Source of the DNA: Chlorobiota bacterium
Lineage (GTDB): Bacteria; Bacteroidota; Bacteroidia; Bacteroidales; Marinilabiliaceae
Direction: 5' to 3'
Length of the DNA stretch: 64,000 nt
NCBI GenBank assembly: GCA_013153405.1
Contig: JAADEM010000020.1
Location: 1 to 64,000, forward strand
Below, piece by piece: positions 9,046 through 17,526 of the stretch. The notes under the pieces are model-generated. The model saw nothing but the letters and a program-made list of their open reading frames with translations. It did not search any database and had not been told where the DNA came from. Made by a program: the position numbers and the translations under genes. Within the stretch, counting starts at the first letter, position 1. Every line of letters begins with the position of its first letter.

Positions 9046-9561
9046 TTAATCTTTATACCATCCGGCATACATCAGATAATTATTTGCTATTTTCTCGATC
9101 ATTTCTTTAGTCTGTTCAGGCTCAATGTCTTTTATTTTTTTAGCCGGAACACCGGCATAAATGCTGTTGGGTTCAACGATTGTGCCGGAAAGAATCAGTG
9201 AGTTGGCAGCAATTATTGAGTTATGACCGATAACAGCATGATCCAATATTGTAGCACCAATTCCTATCAGAACATTATTTTCAATCTTTGCACCGTGAAC
9301 CGTAACATTATGGCCTATCGAAACATTATCGCCAATTTCTATTACTGACTTCTGATACAGGGTATGAAGCACTGAGCCATCCTGAATGTTTACTTTGTTA
9401 CCTATTGTTATTGAATTTACGTCGCCGCGTATTACGGTGTTGAACCATATGCTGCAGTCATCACCTATTACAACATCACCTATTATTGTCGCATTTTCAG
9501 CCAGGTAGGCATTTTTTCCTATTTTGGGTACGAAACCTCTCACCTGTTTTATTAGAGCCAT
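9046..9561 (-). CDS. Gamma-carbonic anhydrase family left-handed beta-helix protein
   Basis: Hexapeptide-repeat trimer of the gamma-carbonic anhydrase/YrdA type, which may hydrate CO2 with a His-bound metal. Repeats such as IGDVVIGDDCSIWFN, IGNKVNIQDGSVLH and IGDNVSIGHNVTVHG build the beta-helix. The three metal-ligand histidines are in SVLHTL, SIGHN and TVHGA. Length 171 aa is typical. It converges with the glycosidase-like gene and diverges from korA. A TACATTTG box sits about 18 bases before its start. Carbonic anhydrase activity is inferred; many relatives have not been shown to be active. Confidence 0.9.
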   Translation of the reverse strand: MALIKQVRGFVPKIGKNAYLAENATIIGDVVIGDDCSIWFNTVIRGDVNSITIGNKVNIQDGSVLHTLYQKSVIEIGDNVSIGHNVTVHGAKIENNVLIGIGATILDHAVIGHNSIIAANSLILSGTIVEPNSIYAGVPAKKIKDIEPEQTKEMIEKIANNYLMYAGWYKD

Positions 9562-9578
9562 TTGTTTTACGTTTTACG

Positions 9579-9586
9579 CAAATGTA
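9579..9586 (-). promoter_or_regulatory. -7 box for the gamma-carbonic anhydrase gene
   Basis: Read on the minus strand this is TACATTTG, a full match to TAnnTTTG. A T-run ending in TTTG lies about 16 bases further upstream. The expected transcript start is within about 15 bases of the ATG at 9561. Confidence 0.55.
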
Positions 9587-9795
9587 CAATCAAAAATCTA
9601 CACAAAAAAGCTTAATATGTTCTAAAACATATTTAATGGCGAAAAATATCATTAAATGCGTATTTGTCAGATAATTAAAGCATTTATTTAATGTTTTTTA
9701 AATAAAAGGGCAATAAAAGAAACATTTTATGTACATAAAGAGTATAACGAATTTATTTTAAGGATTTTTCTTAAATAATTAAGCATTTAAAAAGA

Positions 9796-9824
9796 TTGTT
9801 TTTCATTTTTTTAATTTAGTTTTA
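9796..9824 (+). promoter_or_regulatory. Promoter candidate for korAB
   Basis: TTG (9796-9798), an 18-base spacer, then TAGTTTTA (9817-9824), which matches TAnnTTTG at all but the last base. This gives a leader of about 55 bases before the korA ATG. Confidence 0.5.
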
Positions 9825-9887
9825 CACCTCAATTGAAATAACAATTTTTTAATAAAAATTTAATACAAACTTCACAACCATATTATT

Positions 9888-11738
9888 ATGGGCAAAAGGT
9901 CAAAAGTAATTGAGAAAGATGAAGTGGTAGTAAGATTTTCGGGTGATTCCGGCGACGGTATGCAGTTGACCGGTACACTTTTTTCCTACACTTCAGCAAT
10001 CTTCGGGAATGATATATCAACATTTCCCGATTATCCTTCAGAGATAAGGGCTCCCCAGGGAACCATCGGAGGAGTATCCGGTTTTCAGGTTCATTTCGGT
10101 CACAGCGAGGTATACACTCCGGGTGATTATGCCGATGTGCTTGTAGCCATGAATCCGGCAGCATTAAAAGCCAACGCGAAATGGATGAAACCGGGTGGTA
10201 CAATAATTATTGATTCAGATAGCTTTGATGAGAAGAACCTCAGGAAAGCAGGATACAAAACAAACGATCCTATCACAGAAGATAAGCTGGGCGACTTTAA
10301 TATTATCAAGGCTCCTATTACAACAATGACAAAAGAGTCATTGAAAGATATGGGACTTGATAACAAGAGCATTCTGCGTAGTAAAAATATGTTTGCTCTT
10401 GGGCTTGTTTACTGGCTTTTCAATCGTCCTCTTGAGCACACCAAAGAGTATATCAGAAAGAAATTCAAGAAGAAGCCGGTAGTTGTAGAGGCTAATATCA
10501 AAGTTCTTGAGGCAGGTTATAACTATGGCTCTATTATTCAGGCTGTAACTCCTTCTTATCAGATTTCACCAGCCGATATCGAAAAAGGATATTACAGAAA
10601 TATAAACGGAAATACGGCAGTAGCCTGGGGATTTCTGGCTGCAGCTGAGAAAAGTGATCTGCCGCTTTTCCTTGGTTCGTATCCCATTACCCCTGCTACG
10701 GAAATAATGCAGGAACTAAGTGCCAGAAGAGACCTTGGTGTTAAAGTTTTTCAGGCAGAGGATGAGATTGCTGGTATTACAAGTGCTATAGGTGCAAGTT
10801 TTGCCGGAAATCTTGCTGTTACAACAACATCAGGACCGGGACTGGCTCTTAAGGGTGAGGCTATCGGACTTGCAGTTATAGCAGAGCTTCCTCTTGTCGT
10901 TGTTGATGTTCAGAGAGGTGGTCCTTCAACCGGCCTTCCTACCAAGACCGAACAGTCTGACCTGATGCAGGCTTTGTACGGTCGGAATGGTGAAAGTCCT
11001 GCTGTAGTTATGGCTGCCAGTACTCCGACCAATTGTTTCGATTACGCATTTTACGCAGCAAAAATTGCTGTTGAGCATATGACTCCGGTAATTCTTCTCA
11101 CTGACGGATTCCTGGGTAACGGTACTCAGCCGTGGAAAATACCCGACTTGTCGGATTTCCCCAAAATCAATGTTCCTGTTGTGGATGAAAATATGAGGGA
11201 AGAATGGAAACCTTATATCCGTGATCCTGAAAAACTGTCACGTTACTGGGCATACCCTGGAATGAAAGGATTTGCTCACCGTATAGGTGGTCTTGAGAAA
11301 GACTATATAACAGGAGCAGTATCTCATGATCCGATTAACCACCAGCGTATGGTTGATGTACGTCAGGCAAAGGTGGATAAGGTTGTAGATTACATTCCTG
11401 AGCTTGAAATAATTGGAGAAGAGGATGCCGACCTGCTGATAATTGGATGGGGCGGAACTTTCGGACACCTTTATACTGCTTACGAAGAGCTTACAAATGA
11501 AGGACATAAAGTGGCTTTAGCCCATTTCAATTACATTCAGCCGCTGCCTAAGAATACATCTGATATTCTAAGTAAATTTGACAAAAAGGTTGTTTGCGAA
11601 CTTAATATGGGACAGTTTGCCAATTATCTTCGTATGAATTTTGAAGGTATCACCCTTAAGCAATACAACAAGGTACAGGGATTACCGTTTACAGTTAAAG
11701 AATTGAAAGAACACTTTATAAAATTACTGGAGGAATAA
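9888..11738 (+). CDS. korA: 2-oxoacid:ferredoxin oxidoreductase subunit alpha (gamma-alpha fusion), KorA
   Basis: With KorB it forms a ferredoxin-dependent 2-oxoacid (most likely 2-oxoglutarate) oxidoreductase that interconverts 2-oxoglutarate and succinyl-CoA. The gamma-type domain comes first (residues 1-190; FSGDSGDGMQLTG, then the PDYPSEIRAP loop). The pyrimidine-binding alpha domain follows from about 240 (FLGSYPITPATEIM, AEDEIAGITSAIGAS, TTSGPGLALKGEAIGLAV). The C-terminal domain holds the GWGGTFGHLYTAYEEL fold. Length 616 aa matches Bacteroidota KorA. korB starts 3 bases after the stop. Substrate specificity is inferred from the family, not proven here. Confidence 0.93.
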   Translation: MGKRSKVIEKDEVVVRFSGDSGDGMQLTGTLFSYTSAIFGNDISTFPDYPSEIRAPQGTIGGVSGFQVHFGHSEVYTPGDYADVLVAMNPAALKANAKWMKPGGTIIIDSDSFDEKNLRKAGYKTNDPITEDKLGDFNIIKAPITTMTKESLKDMGLDNKSILRSKNMFALGLVYWLFNRPLEHTKEYIRKKFKKKPVVVEANIKVLEAGYNYGSIIQAVTPSYQISPADIEKGYYRNINGNTAVAWGFLAAAEKSDLPLFLGSYPITPATEIMQELSARRDLGVKVFQAEDEIAGITSAIGASFAGNLAVTTTSGPGLALKGEAIGLAVIAELPLVVVDVQRGGPSTGLPTKTEQSDLMQALYGRNGESPAVVMAASTPTNCFDYAFYAAKIAVEHMTPVILLTDGFLGNGTQPWKIPDLSDFPKINVPVVDENMREEWKPYIRDPEKLSRYWAYPGMKGFAHRIGGLEKDYITGAVSHDPINHQRMVDVRQAKVDKVVDYIPELEIIGEEDADLLIIGWGGTFGHLYTAYEELTNEGHKVALAHFNYIQPLPKNTSDILSKFDKKVVCELNMGQFANYLRMNFEGITLKQYNKVQGLPFTVKELKEHFIKLLEE

Positions 11739-11741
11739 CAT

Positions 11742-12758
11742 ATGTCAGGCGTTTGTAATTTAAAGTTCACCGAATTTAAAAGTGATCAGGAAGTACGATG
11801 GTGTCCGGGTTGTGGTGACCACGCTATATTGAACTCGGTTCAAAAAGCTATGTCTGAACTGCATTACTGCAAAGATGATGTTGCAATTATATCAGGAATT
11901 GGTTGTTCTTCCCGTTTCCCGTATTATATGGATACTTACGGATTCCATACATTACACGGCAGGGGAGCAGCTATTGCTTCCGGGGTTAAAATTGCCAATC
12001 CCGATCTGCATGTTTGGGAAATAACCGGTGACGGAGATGCTCTTGCTATCGGAGGTAACCATTTTATTCATCTGATACGTCGTAATATTGATATTAATGT
12101 AATACTGTTCAATAATAAGATTTATGGTCTGACTAAAGGCCAGTATTCTCCTACATCGAACAGAGGATTTGTTTCTAAAACATCTCCTTACGGTACAATT
12201 GAAAGTCCTTTCCGTCCGGGAGAACTTTGTATAGGAGCCCGTGGACAGTTCTTTGCACGTACGGTAGATAAGGAGCTGAAACTCTCGATAGAGGTATTTA
12301 AAGAAGCTGCAAAGCATAAAGGAACTTCTATTGTTGAGGTGCTACAGAACTGTGTTATATACAACGATAAGATTCACGCTGAGATAACAGACAAGCAATA
12401 CAAAGACGATCGTACCATAACCTTACGACACGGAGAACCGATGATTTTCGGAAAAGAACGTAATAAAGGTCTGATACTTGACGGTCTGGAACTTAAAGTT
12501 GTAACAATCGGTGAGGATGGTATTACAGAAGATGATATTCTGGTTCATGATGCAAAATGTGAAGATATAACCCTTCACCTTAAACTTGCCGATATGGAAT
12601 ATCCTAAATACCCTGTTGCACTTGGCGTGATACGTGACGTTGAAGCAAGTGTTTACGACGAGTGTATGGAGAAACAAATAAAAGAGGTAAGTGAAAAATC
12701 ACCTATTAAATCATTCAAAGACCTGCTTTATTCAGGCGATGTGTGGGAGGTGAAGTAA
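11742..12758 (+). CDS. korB: 2-oxoacid:ferredoxin oxidoreductase subunit beta, KorB
   Basis: Thiamine-diphosphate subunit of the same complex. The TPP/Mg motif is EITGDGDALAIGGNH followed by NNKIYGLTKGQYSPTS. Cysteines at the expected [4Fe-4S] ligand positions are Cys21 and Cys24 in RWCPGCGDH, Cys55 in GIGCSSR and Cys204 in LQNC, so electrons can pass to ferredoxin without a separate delta subunit. Length 338 aa. A GGAGGAA element overlapping the korA stop serves as a ribosome-binding site. A terminator follows about 20 bases after the stop. Confidence 0.94.
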   Translation: MSGVCNLKFTEFKSDQEVRWCPGCGDHAILNSVQKAMSELHYCKDDVAIISGIGCSSRFPYYMDTYGFHTLHGRGAAIASGVKIANPDLHVWEITGDGDALAIGGNHFIHLIRRNIDINVILFNNKIYGLTKGQYSPTSNRGFVSKTSPYGTIESPFRPGELCIGARGQFFARTVDKELKLSIEVFKEAAKHKGTSIVEVLQNCVIYNDKIHAEITDKQYKDDRTITLRHGEPMIFGKERNKGLILDGLELKVVTIGEDGITEDDILVHDAKCEDITLHLKLADMEYPKYPVALGVIRDVEASVYDECMEKQIKEVSEKSPIKSFKDLLYSGDVWEVK

Positions 12759-12780
12759 TATAATTTATAACATTAAGATG

Positions 12781-12822
12781 ACGGGGTGGCTTCGCTAATA
12801 ACGATTGTCACCCCGTTTGTTG
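12781..12822 (+). terminator. Terminator after korAB
   Basis: ACGGGGTG (12781-12788) pairs perfectly with CACCCCGT (12809-12816) around a 20-base loop, then a T-rich tract. Confidence 0.75.
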
Positions 12823-12981
12823 TTATTGCTGACAGGTAACGGTTGAACCGTATAGTCTGTTTATTTGTTGAATTGTTATATTTATGCTGGCAGAAAATAT
12901 AGAATTACTCCATTAGAGAAGGGAACAAAACAAATATAAATAAACGAACCTCGTGACCAAGAATAAATAAACCAAGAAAAC

Positions 12982-15900
12982 ATGCCGGAAGAAAAGATTG
13001 AATTATCCAAAATTTATAAAAGGCGGCTCACCGATCATGATATTTTTCAGGAGCTGATGTCGTTTAAGGTAAAGGAGGTATTGTTGCTGGCCAACTATTA
13101 CGACTCCTACAGTATTGTGCGGGAAGGACGTTTTTTTGACAAAATCATAGGAGAATATCTTCAGCTAAATCTTTTTACTTCACCGCGTATAACCAGTGTC
13201 GCAAATTGTGATGATGCTCTTGAAATGCTCCATGAGCGAAATTTCGACATGGTGATAATCATGGCAGGCCTTGATAAGCAGCTGCCGGTAAGGGCAAGTC
13301 GAAGGATTCACAATGCTTTGCCGGAACTGCCGGTATTACTTTTGGTTAATAATAATGCCGATCTCCGTTTTTTTGATGATGAAGGAGGTAATACCGAACA
13401 TATCGACAGAGTATTTGTGTGGAACGGGGATACCCGTGTTTTTCTGGCAATGATAAAGCATGTAGAGGACAAGATGAATGTGGAGAAAGATGTAAAAGTG
13501 GGTGATGTAAGGGTTATTCTTCTTGTGGAGAATTCGCGGAAATATTATTCCCGGTATCTGCCGTTACTCTATTCCATTATAATGAGACAGACACAGTCGA
13601 TTTTGTCGGAAGAGACGTCGGATCAGATATACAAGATTATGAAGATGAGGGTGCGCCCCAAAATACTTCTTGCTACAAACTTTGAAGAAGCTGTTGAAAT
13701 ATTCGATAAGTATCAGGATAATATAATATGTGTTATATCGGATGTGAGATATAAACGGAACGGTGTTCCCGACGGAGATGCAGGTGTTGAACTTATTAAA
13801 TATGTAAAAAGTAAATCGTCAATGCCCACTCTTCTTCAGTCATCCGAACCGATGAATTATAAGAAAGCTGAGCTGGTTGGTGCTGATTTTATCGATAAAA
13901 ACTCCGACAGCTTATCTATGGATATTCATAATTTTATTTATGAAAAGCTTGGATTTGGCAACTTCAGATTTAAAAATGAGAAGGGAGAGGTGGTCGCAGA
14001 GGCTGCCAATATCAAAGAATTTATGAAATGCATAAGAGAAGTTCCTATTGAATCTTTGATATTTCATGCACGACGTAACGGTATCTCAACATGGCTTATG
14101 GCAAGGGGGGAAATAAGCCTGGCTAAAAAACTGCGCCCGTTCAAGATTGAGGATTTTGTTTCACCCGAACAGTTGCGACAAGCAATAATAGATGCTTTTG
14201 AAGAGGTAAAACTGGAACGTATGAGAGGACGGGTTGTGTTGTTTGATCCAAGCCTTGTTCGTAGTAACAGGTTTATTGTCCGTATAGGAGAAGGCTCATT
14301 CGGAGGTAAAGGACGCGGTATGGCTTTCCTGAGTAATTTTATAGAGAATATCGATTTTAAGAATAATATTCAGGGATTGAATATAGAAATACCTGCAACT
14401 ACTATTGTGGGAGCCGGTGAATTCACAAAATTTATCGAAAAAAATAACCTTTTCCATAAAGCCTTTGTTCAGAAAAATTATGAAGAGATACGTGATTTAT
14501 TCCTAAAGTCGGAGCTTAGCGATGAAGTGGATGAAAAATTGCGCAGCTATGTTGAAGTAATGGACAGACCGTTGGCTGTCCGTTCATCAGGGCTTTTCGA
14601 GGATTCTCTTTTACAGCCGTTTGCAGGTGTGTATGCGACATATATACTGCCTAACAATCACCCTGATCCGGAAGAGAGGTTTGCTCAGCTTGCTATTGCT
14701 GTTAAACTTGTTTATGCATCAATGTTCAGCGATGCTGCCAAAGCATATTTTGAGGCTGTGGATTATAAAATTGAGGAAGAAACCATGGCGGTGATTATCC
14801 AGGAACTGGTAGGACAGGAGGCAAACGGACGCTTTTATCCGCACATAAGCGGTGTAGCCCAGTCGTATAATTACTATCCGTTCTCATACATGAAACCTGA
14901 AGATGGTTTTGCCGTGCTTGCCGTAGGACTTGGCAAGTATGTGGTTGGTGGAGAAAAAGCCTGGCGTTTTTGCCCGTCATATCCTACCCTGGAATTAAAT
15001 TCAATAAAAGATCAGATTAAAGATTCTCAAAACTACTTTTATGCACTTGACCTGTCAAATAATCCGGTGGATCTTGTGAATGACGGGGAGGATGCCGCCA
15101 TTGTGAAACTGGATATTATGGAAGCCGAAAAAGACGGTAATCTGAACCACTGTGTTTCGGTTTATGATTATGAGAATGACAGGCTTGTAAACGATATGTC
15201 GGTTAAAGGTCCGCGTGTTGTAAATTTTTCCAATATTCTGAAGTATGAATACATTCCACTTTCAAAAACGCTGGAGTTACTGTTGAGATTTTTTAAGGAG
15301 GCTATGGGAGCTCCGGTGGAAATAGAGTTTGCAATAGACCTGAAAAGAGGAAAAAATAATAATCCAACACTGTACCTGTTGCAGATTAAGCCGCTTATCC
15401 GCCTTGAGACACATGCCGATGTCAGTTTTGATGAGGTGGAACAGGAAAGAGTTATTGTTCAGTCGCTTAAAGGTATGGGTAATGGAAGAGTTGAGACAAT
15501 AAAGGATGTGATATTTATGAATATCGATAAATTTGACCGGACAAAAACGGCTGAAATGGCACATGAAATTGCCGGACTGAATAAATTTTTCGATGAAAGC
15601 AATACGGAGTATGTCCTTATTGGTCCTGGGCGCTGGGGAACACGTGACAGGTTTACAGGTATTCCTGTTCTTTGGTCACAGATATCACATGCAAGGGTGA
15701 TAGTGGAAATGGGGCTGCCCGATTTTCCGCTTGAAGCATCGCTTGGCTCACATTTTTTTCATAATGTTACTTCAATGAATGTGGGATATTTCTCGGTTCA
15801 TCACGGGAAACAGGATGAATGGGTGAATTTTGATGTGCTTCAGCAGCAGGAAGTGATAAACAGTTCGGAATATTTTACCCACGTAAGATTCAAAAAACCT

Positions 15901-16008
15901 CTGACTATTCTTATGGATGGTAAAAACCAGAAAGCGGTTGTGATGTTCAACAATGATTCAGTGTCGGAAAATGCGGATGAGTTGTTGAATGAAGGATCCG
16001 GTATTTAA
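12982..16008 (+). CDS. Receiver-domain / PEP-synthase-like ATP-grasp protein
   Basis: 1008-residue cytoplasmic protein. Residues about 30-170 look like a receiver fold without the phospho-acceptor Asp (VLLLANYYD, MVIIMAGL). Residues about 175-330 form a second, better preserved receiver (VILLVEN, CVISDVR with Asp254, LLQSSEP, FIDKNS). From about 430 a PPDK_N/PEP-synthase ATP-grasp domain follows: GEGSFGGKGRGMAFL, RPLAVRSSGLFEDSLLQ near 530-545 and LYLLQIKPL near 800. The last 200 residues carry VLIGPGRWGTRDRF. The swivelling phosphohistidine domain and PEP/pyruvate TIM barrel of true PEP synthases are absent, so it cannot be a standard PEP synthase. It stands before an RsbW-like/GNAT fusion and a GH3 ligase on the same strand; a regulatory nucleotide-using role is inferred. 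Confidence 0.8.
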   Translation: MPEEKIELSKIYKRRLTDHDIFQELMSFKVKEVLLLANYYDSYSIVREGRFFDKIIGEYLQLNLFTSPRITSVANCDDALEMLHERNFDMVIIMAGLDKQLPVRASRRIHNALPELPVLLLVNNNADLRFFDDEGGNTEHIDRVFVWNGDTRVFLAMIKHVEDKMNVEKDVKVGDVRVILLVENSRKYYSRYLPLLYSIIMRQTQSILSEETSDQIYKIMKMRVRPKILLATNFEEAVEIFDKYQDNIICVISDVRYKRNGVPDGDAGVELIKYVKSKSSMPTLLQSSEPMNYKKAELVGADFIDKNSDSLSMDIHNFIYEKLGFGNFRFKNEKGEVVAEAANIKEFMKCIREVPIESLIFHARRNGISTWLMARGEISLAKKLRPFKIEDFVSPEQLRQAIIDAFEEVKLERMRGRVVLFDPSLVRSNRFIVRIGEGSFGGKGRGMAFLSNFIENIDFKNNIQGLNIEIPATTIVGAGEFTKFIEKNNLFHKAFVQKNYEEIRDLFLKSELSDEVDEKLRSYVEVMDRPLAVRSSGLFEDSLLQPFAGVYATYILPNNHPDPEERFAQLAIAVKLVYASMFSDAAKAYFEAVDYKIEEETMAVIIQELVGQEANGRFYPHISGVAQSYNYYPFSYMKPEDGFAVLAVGLGKYVVGGEKAWRFCPSYPTLELNSIKDQIKDSQNYFYALDLSNNPVDLVNDGEDAAIVKLDIMEAEKDGNLNHCVSVYDYENDRLVNDMSVKGPRVVNFSNILKYEYIPLSKTLELLLRFFKEAMGAPVEIEFAIDLKRGKNNNPTLYLLQIKPLIRLETHADVSFDEVEQERVIVQSLKGMGNGRVETIKDVIFMNIDKFDRTKTAEMAHEIAGLNKFFDESNTEYVLIGPGRWGTRDRFTGIPVLWSQISHARVIVEMGLPDFPLEASLGSHFFHNVTSMNVGYFSVHHGKQDEWVNFDVLQQQEVINSSEYFTHVRFKKPLTILMDGKNQKAVVMFNNDSVSENADELLNEGSGI

Positions 16009-16057
16009 TTAAAAGACAGACAGAGGAGCTTAATTTTTAACAGAAAAATAGGATTAA

Positions 16058-17521
16058 ATGATTCTGAAAACAATTTATGAACTAAAAGCGATCCCTGTCA
16101 TCAGGGATTTTGTTGCAAGTGTTGCCGGCTATTACGGGGCTAATGCTCATGAAAGAGATGAAATTAAACTTGCTGCCGAGGAGGCTGCCGAACATATAAT
16201 TGAGAATTATCCGCAGGGGCAACAGGATTATTTTGAGATTTTTTGTGATGTTGATAACAATATGCTGCGTGTTGTACTGAGTAATATGGGGCTGCCGGTA
16301 AATAAAGAGGATATTCCTTCATATAAAGTTGATAAGCCGGATGAATCAATTGACGGATTGAAATTTTTTCTCATAAAAAAACTTACAGATAATTTTTATT
16401 TTCTTAATCTGGGAACAGGCGGCTGGCAAACAGTTCTCGAAAAGAAGATCCTTGCTCTTGATGAACAGGAAAATAAAACGGATAATGAAAATAATAGTGA
16501 TACAGAAGTTGCTAACAGCCGCGAAAGCTTGCAAATTTCGTTAGCCGGACCCGATGATGCTTTTGAAATAACAAAACTGGCTTACTTTACATATCGCTAC
16601 TCATATGCAAAAACAGTTTTTTACTATCCAGAGATGTTAAGTGAAGCTATAAGAAACAACAGTGTTATATCTTTCGTGGGGAAAACAGCTGATGGAGAGA
16701 TTGTTATTCATTCGTCATATCACCGCTCTCCCTATTCTAGAGAAATTGTTGAGGCAGGAGCCCTGATGAGCAACCCTGCCTATAGAAAAAACAGTGGTTT
16801 GTTAAGAATTGTGAGGACCCAGATACAATTCAGTAAAGTTAAAGAGAATAATATTTCTATTGTGGAATCAAATCTGGTAACTGCACATACAGGCTCTCAA
16901 CGACTAACCAAAGCAAATAATTTTTTTCCGTTCGCACTTAAGCTGTCGGTACACGAACGTGTTAATTTTGTTGCAATGGAGGATATCAGTGAACAACGTG
17001 AAACTCTTTTGTATTCAATTATGACACCTTTCGAACTGCAGGAAGTGGCATTGAACATTCCCGGTCCCCATAAACAATTTGTAGGAGAATTATTTGATAT
17101 AGCCGGTATACCGGTTAGTTTCACAAATGAAATTATGCATCCTGAACAGGTAAACAGCAAGTTGGTTGTAGACAAAAAAAATGAGGATAAACTTGCCACT
17201 ATATTTATTGAGAAAGCCGGTGATAACCTTCCGGGCGATCTCAAAAAGGTAACCAGAGAGCTAAATGCCGAAAATTTTATTACATTTCATATTCTGATAC
17301 CTACGTGGAAACCTCTTTCAACCGGCATTGAAGAGCAGTTGAATTCTGCAGGATTTTTCTTTTCAGGAATTATGCCCCGTACACCTGATAAATGGCTGTT
17401 ACTCTATTCCCGCATCGATAGTCAGAAGTTTGATTTCGACAATGTGAAAATAATTGGTGATAATGCGGAAAAACTGAAAGAGTATATCACATCATGTTAC
17501 GATAAAATCCTTAATTACTGA
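16058..17521 (+). CDS. RsbW-like HATPase domain fused to GNAT acetyltransferase-like domain
   Basis: 487 residues. Residues 1-130 have the fold pattern of a SpoIIAB/RsbW anti-sigma kinase: IKLAAEEAAEHIIENY in place of the N box, VVLSNMGLPVN in place of the G1 box and IDGLKFFLIKKLTDNFYFL for the lid/G2 region. The N-box Asn is His and the G1 Asp is Asn, so ATP use is doubtful. After an acidic linker (about 130-165, EENKTDNENNSDTE) comes a GNAT-like domain (FEITKLAYFTYRYSYAKT, then VEAGALMSNPAYRKNSGLL, an acetyl-CoA-loop-like segment). The C-terminal 150 residues are of unknown fold. It lies 49 bases after the PEP-synthase-like gene and 5 bases before the GH3 gene, so it is probably in an operon. 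Confidence 0.75.
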   Translation: MILKTIYELKAIPVIRDFVASVAGYYGANAHERDEIKLAAEEAAEHIIENYPQGQQDYFEIFCDVDNNMLRVVLSNMGLPVNKEDIPSYKVDKPDESIDGLKFFLIKKLTDNFYFLNLGTGGWQTVLEKKILALDEQENKTDNENNSDTEVANSRESLQISLAGPDDAFEITKLAYFTYRYSYAKTVFYYPEMLSEAIRNNSVISFVGKTADGEIVIHSSYHRSPYSREIVEAGALMSNPAYRKNSGLLRIVRTQIQFSKVKENNISIVESNLVTAHTGSQRLTKANNFFPFALKLSVHERVNFVAMEDISEQRETLLYSIMTPFELQEVALNIPGPHKQFVGELFDIAGIPVSFTNEIMHPEQVNSKLVVDKKNEDKLATIFIEKAGDNLPGDLKKVTRELNAENFITFHILIPTWKPLSTGIEEQLNSAGFFFSGIMPRTPDKWLLLYSRIDSQKFDFDNVKIIGDNAEKLKEYITSCYDKILNY

Positions 17522-17526
17522 TTACG

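Larger units (their letters stand above)
9562..9887. other. Divergent AT-rich intergenic region
   Basis: 326 bases between the divergent carbonic anhydrase and korA genes. It holds one promoter candidate for each side and is otherwise very A+T-rich (for example long T and A runs at 9680-9815). I see no RNA gene, small coding frame with recognisable product, or long repeat. Confidence 0.6.

Noticed and set aside
12759-12981. RNA gene or riboswitch between korB and the PEP-synthase-like gene
   Set aside because: Apart from the korAB terminator no strong stem, tRNA-like motif or promoter with good spacing could be seen.
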